Assembly (NCBI GenBank): GCA_025996655.1
Contig: BNTO01000038.1
Coordinates: 1 to 7,573, forward strand
Length of the DNA: 7,573 bases
Origin: Alphaproteobacteria bacterium
GTDB taxonomy: Bacteria > Pseudomonadota > Alphaproteobacteria > BNTO01
Direction of reading: 5' to 3'
In this document: in pieces, positions 5,676 through 7,573 of the stretch
Layout: the number at the start of each line of letters is the position of its first letter
Position numbering within the stretch: the stretch's first letter is position 1
Made by a program: the position numbers and the translations under genes
The notes under the pieces: model-generated
What the model was told of the DNA's origin: nothing
Seen by the model: only the letters and a program-made list of their open reading frames with translations
The model's database searches: none

Positions 5676-5760
5676 AAAAAAAGCCCTCCACTTTCGCGAA
5701 GGGCAAAGTTCTTTTAGGGGGAAGAACTTCAGCGTCAGCCTTACGACCGACCGCTTGAGG
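5676..5760 (-). ncRNA. Candidate structured small RNA with three hairpins and an intrinsic terminator
   Basis: Read on the minus strand, three stem-loops follow one another. Hairpin 1 (about 5753-5729): GTCGGTC-GTAA-GGCTGAC, extended outward by AGC/GCT around one bulged G and closed by a GNRA loop. Hairpin 2 (5729-5706): AAGTTCTT and AAGAACTT around the C-rich loop CCCCCTAA. Hairpin 3 (5704-5683): a 9-bp stem GCCCTTCGC/GTGGAGGGC with two G-U pairs, closed by GAAA and followed directly by seven T, a textbook intrinsic terminator. A perfect TATAAT lies just upstream. The transcript would be about 80 bases and divergent from tolB. The exposed CCCCCU loop recalls the anti-Shine-Dalgarno loops of alphaproteobacterial trans-acting small RNAs. 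I do not recognise the family, and it does not look like tRNA, tmRNA or SRP RNA. It might instead be a terminator cluster for an unseen transcript. Confidence 0.6.
5683..5704 (-). terminator. Strong rho-independent terminator (GAAA tetraloop, U7)
   Basis: A nine-pair stem, GCCCTTCGC with GTGGAGGGC (two G-U pairs), encloses a GAAA tetraloop and is followed on the minus strand by seven T (5682-5676). It is the most convincing terminator in the window and ends the candidate small RNA. Confidence 0.8.
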
Positions 5761-5762
5761 GC

Positions 5763-5792
5763 ATTATATAATTTTTCCCAAACAAAAAACAA
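5763..5792 (-). promoter_or_regulatory. Promoter candidate for the small RNA
   Basis: A perfect TATAAT (5768-5763) has TTGTTT (5792-5787) 18 bases upstream on the minus strand; only the TTG of the -35 is conserved. Transcription would begin near 5756, just ahead of the first hairpin. Confidence 0.5.
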
Positions 5793-5964
5793 GGGGGTAT
5801 TGCGCAAAATTTTTTAGAGTCGCGAAACGCGCGGAAAGGCAGAGTTTTTCCCTTCAGAAACAACCTTCGAATTCTTGCTCCTTAAATTTTTCAAAAGAAA
5901 AATCCTCAACCCAACAGAAAAATGGTAAAAAGTAAGGGTTAAAAAAGAAAACTGAAATCCCTCC

Positions 5965-7401
5965 ATGCTAAAAAAATTCCCAAAAATCTCACTTTGTGGC
6001 TTCCTGCTCTTCGTTTCAAGCGCCCCCTCTTTTGCAAGCTCCGCCCGCTCCTCTATGAGCCATTTTTTAGGAGGCAAAAGTGGGGCCGTGCGTGTCCATA
6101 TTACGCAAGGGCGTGTCAAGCCCGATCCTATTGCTTTTGTTGCGCTCTATTGCGCTTCGAAGGACGAGGCCAAAAGTGCGGTCCCCTTTGTGGACATTAT
6201 TCAGCATGATCTGTGCAGTTCCGGGCTTTTTACTGCCACGCCCCCTTCCTCCTTTTTGCAAAACCCTGAAAGTTTGGCCCACGCAGAGCCTCGCCTAGCG
6301 GATTGGCGCGCCGTCAAAACGCGCTTTCTCTTGTGCGGACGCGCCCAAACCTTTGGCCGCATGGTCCAGGTTTCTTTGCGCCTTTATGATGTCAATCAAG
6401 GCAAGAAGATTTTGTCTTTTTCCGTTTCTGTTTCCAAAGATACGCTTCGCAAAGCCGCGCACATGGCCGCGGACCAAATCTACACGCGCCTCACCGGCGA
6501 CAAGGGCATGTTTTCGACGCAGCTCGCTTATATTGAGGCGCTCCCCCCCAAAGTGAAGGGACGCAAAAAACTCACCTATTTACGCCAGCTTCGCATTATG
6601 GATCAGGATGGCGCCAATGACCGCGCCCTAACGGATGGCGGCAATTTAGTGATGACGCCGCGCTTCTCGCCTGACGGCCGGACCCTTGCCTACCTGGCGT
6701 ACAAGGAAGACAACAAAAAAAGACCGTTGGCGCATGTTTATTTGTTGGATATTGCCACAAAGCGCCAGCGTGCCCTCCTTACGCCCGACCATTTTGCGGC
6801 CATAGCACGCGCAAATGGGGGAGCGCACGTCGATATGACGTATTCCCCGCGCTTTTCGCCCGACGGAAAATCCTTGTGTTTCGCCCTCATTGTCGACGGG
6901 AAAAGCGCCATCTACACGATGAATATCAACGAAGGGCACATCCGCCGCCTCACCGACCACCGCGCTATCGATACGTCCCCGGCGTATTCTCCCGATGGGC
7001 GGTCTATCGTCTTTACGTCGAATCGCTCCGGCAAGGAAAAGGTTTACATCATGAGCCGCGAGGGGAGTAATGTGCGTTGCGTCACGCAGGGCGACGGGAA
7101 ATATTCGCAGCCTGTTTTTTCGCCACGCGGCGATTTTATTGCGTTTGCGAAACAAAAAAGCAACCAGTTCTTTATTGGCGTAGTGCGGCCGGACGGGACG
7201 GAGGAGCGCCTCATTATTCAAGGGTATATGGCCGAAAGCCCAAGCTGGTCTCCCAACGGTCGTTATATTATGTTTATTTGGCAGTCCGGGCGACGAAGGC
7301 AGCAGGAGATTTGTAAGATCGACTTAACGGGATTTTTTATGCAAACCATGAAAACACAAAACGAAGCCCGGGATTGCACTTGGTCGCCTTTGATCGATTA
7401 G
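5965..7401 (+). CDS. tolB: Tol-Pal system periplasmic protein TolB
   Basis: The 478-residue product has a signal peptide (MLKKF, core ISLCGFLLFVSSA, likely cut after A24 in SFA-SS), an N-terminal alpha/beta domain (about 40-180, with ITQGRVKPDPIAF and LCSSGLF) and a C-terminal beta-propeller. Propeller motifs are FSPDG (234), FSPDG (297), YSPDG (341), FSPRG (385), WSPNG (428) and a final TWSP. LRIMDQDGANDRALTDG (209-225) is typical of alphaproteobacterial TolB. TolB works in the periplasm, binding Pal and linking the TolQRA motor to the outer membrane during division. It is a little longer than the usual 430 or so residues, partly from extra sequence between two blades (about 271-293). The ATG at 5965 has no evident ribosome site (CCCTCC precedes it), and an in-frame TGA at 5953 excludes much extension. 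tolQ, tolR and tolA do not precede it, and no pal follows within 170 bases. Confidence 0.96.
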   Translation: MLKKFPKISLCGFLLFVSSAPSFASSARSSMSHFLGGKSGAVRVHITQGRVKPDPIAFVALYCASKDEAKSAVPFVDIIQHDLCSSGLFTATPPSSFLQNPESLAHAEPRLADWRAVKTRFLLCGRAQTFGRMVQVSLRLYDVNQGKKILSFSVSVSKDTLRKAAHMAADQIYTRLTGDKGMFSTQLAYIEALPPKVKGRKKLTYLRQLRIMDQDGANDRALTDGGNLVMTPRFSPDGRTLAYLAYKEDNKKRPLAHVYLLDIATKRQRALLTPDHFAAIARANGGAHVDMTYSPRFSPDGKSLCFALIVDGKSAIYTMNINEGHIRRLTDHRAIDTSPAYSPDGRSIVFTSNRSGKEKVYIMSREGSNVRCVTQGDGKYSQPVFSPRGDFIAFAKQKSNQFFIGVVRPDGTEERLIIQGYMAESPSWSPNGRYIMFIWQSGRRRQQEICKIDLTGFFMQTMKTQNEARDCTWSPLID

Positions 7402-7573
7402 GGGTGGAGTAGGAGCAGTTTGAGGGACTTCTTCAGAAAAATATTCGGCATTGCCGTTAGACCGTTGACAAACCGTCTTACAAAGGTTAAGTACTGATCA
7501 ATATGAATATTTTAATTGTGTGGAAATATGAGATGCCGTAAACGATGTGGGGCAGAAAATATTGTAAAAAACG
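7402..7573. other. 172-base downstream tail of tolB without a recognisable gene
   Basis: No long frame, tRNA or clear terminator is seen. It contains an imperfect palindrome CGGCA-T-TGCCG (7446-7456) with no T-run, and a perfect TTGACA (7465-7470), but the bases 16-18 further on (around TTAAGTAC) are a poor -10. A promoter for a gene beyond the right edge is possible but not shown. Confidence 0.4.

Larger units (their letters stand above)
5427..5964. other. 538-base stretch without a credible protein gene
   Basis: Between the Em-like gene and tolB I see no credible protein gene. The stretch holds a weak promoter candidate for the Em-like gene (5472-5501), then 5502-5675 with no clear signal except AT-rich DNA, the candidate small RNA with its promoter (5676-5792), and AT-rich upstream DNA of tolB (5810-5964). 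In the last part no convincing -35/-10 pair was found. A 96-codon open frame at 5807-5517 starts with TTG and is crossed by a strong intrinsic terminator, so it is treated as chance. Confidence 0.6.

Noticed and set aside
5517..5807. 96-codon open frame on the minus strand
   Set aside because: It begins with TTG without a ribosome site, has no family features, and is crossed by a strong intrinsic terminator and two more hairpins. The RNA structure explains this DNA better.
5814..6119. 101-codon minus-strand frame overlapping the tolB start
   Set aside because: Half of it is antisense to the tolB signal peptide and N-terminal domain, and the product has no recognisable features.
6646..7221. 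191-codon minus-strand frame inside tolB
   Set aside because: It lies wholly antisense to the propeller of a clearly real tolB; its length reflects the GC-rich codon pattern of tolB.
7465..7493. TTGACA downstream of tolB as a promoter
   Set aside because: The -10 position 16-18 bases on has no acceptable hexamer, and no gene follows within the window.
1..7573. CRISPR array, tRNA, rRNA or insertion sequence
   Set aside because: No regularly spaced repeats, no tRNA-like cloverleaf with a GTTCGAATC-type arm, no rRNA sequence and no transposase or terminal inverted repeats were seen on either strand.

Overview
The window looks like a chromosomal segment from an alphaproteobacterium, most plausibly a host-associated one of the Rickettsiales/Holosporales type. 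Three things suggest this: a TolB of alphaproteobacterial style, an AmpG-type muropeptide permease of the kind that is multiplied in rickettsia-like bacteria, and an effector-like zinc metallopeptidase of the NleD/M91 type. The lineage is inferred from protein style alone and was not tested by a search.

Layout. Positions 11-913 (+) encode the M91-type peptidase, whose reading frame stays open to the left edge. It converges on an AmpG-like transporter (2350-974, minus). Next is a minus-strand ribosomal protein cluster in the order rpsF, rpsR, rplU, rpmA (3870-2460). It has a near-consensus promoter (3949-3977) and a leader with two abutting hairpins. Upstream is a small exported, acidic, Ser/Cys-rich protein (4359-4093) with its own candidate promoter. 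Then come rsmD (5105-4455) and a small protein with two tandem plant-type group 1 LEA (Em) 20-mers (5426-5160), both on the minus strand. A 538-base protein-free stretch (5427-5964) holds what looks like a compact three-hairpin small RNA on the minus strand, with a TATAAT box and a strong intrinsic terminator. tolB (5965-7401, plus) follows, and the last 172 bases hold no recognisable gene.

How the parts fit. Most genes are housekeeping: translation (S6, S18, L21, L27, the 16S rRNA methyltransferase RsmD) and envelope upkeep (TolB, AmpG). The ribosomal cluster joins the usual rpsF-rpsR pair to the usual rplU-rpmA pair, without rplI or obgE in their normal places. Accessory-looking parts are the peptidase, the Em-like protein, the acidic exported protein and the small RNA.

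Best candidates for something undescribed are the small RNA at 5676-5760, the Em-like protein with a ten-cytosine tract near its 3' end (one extra C would extend the frame to within one base of the rsmD start), and the double-hairpin rpsF leader.
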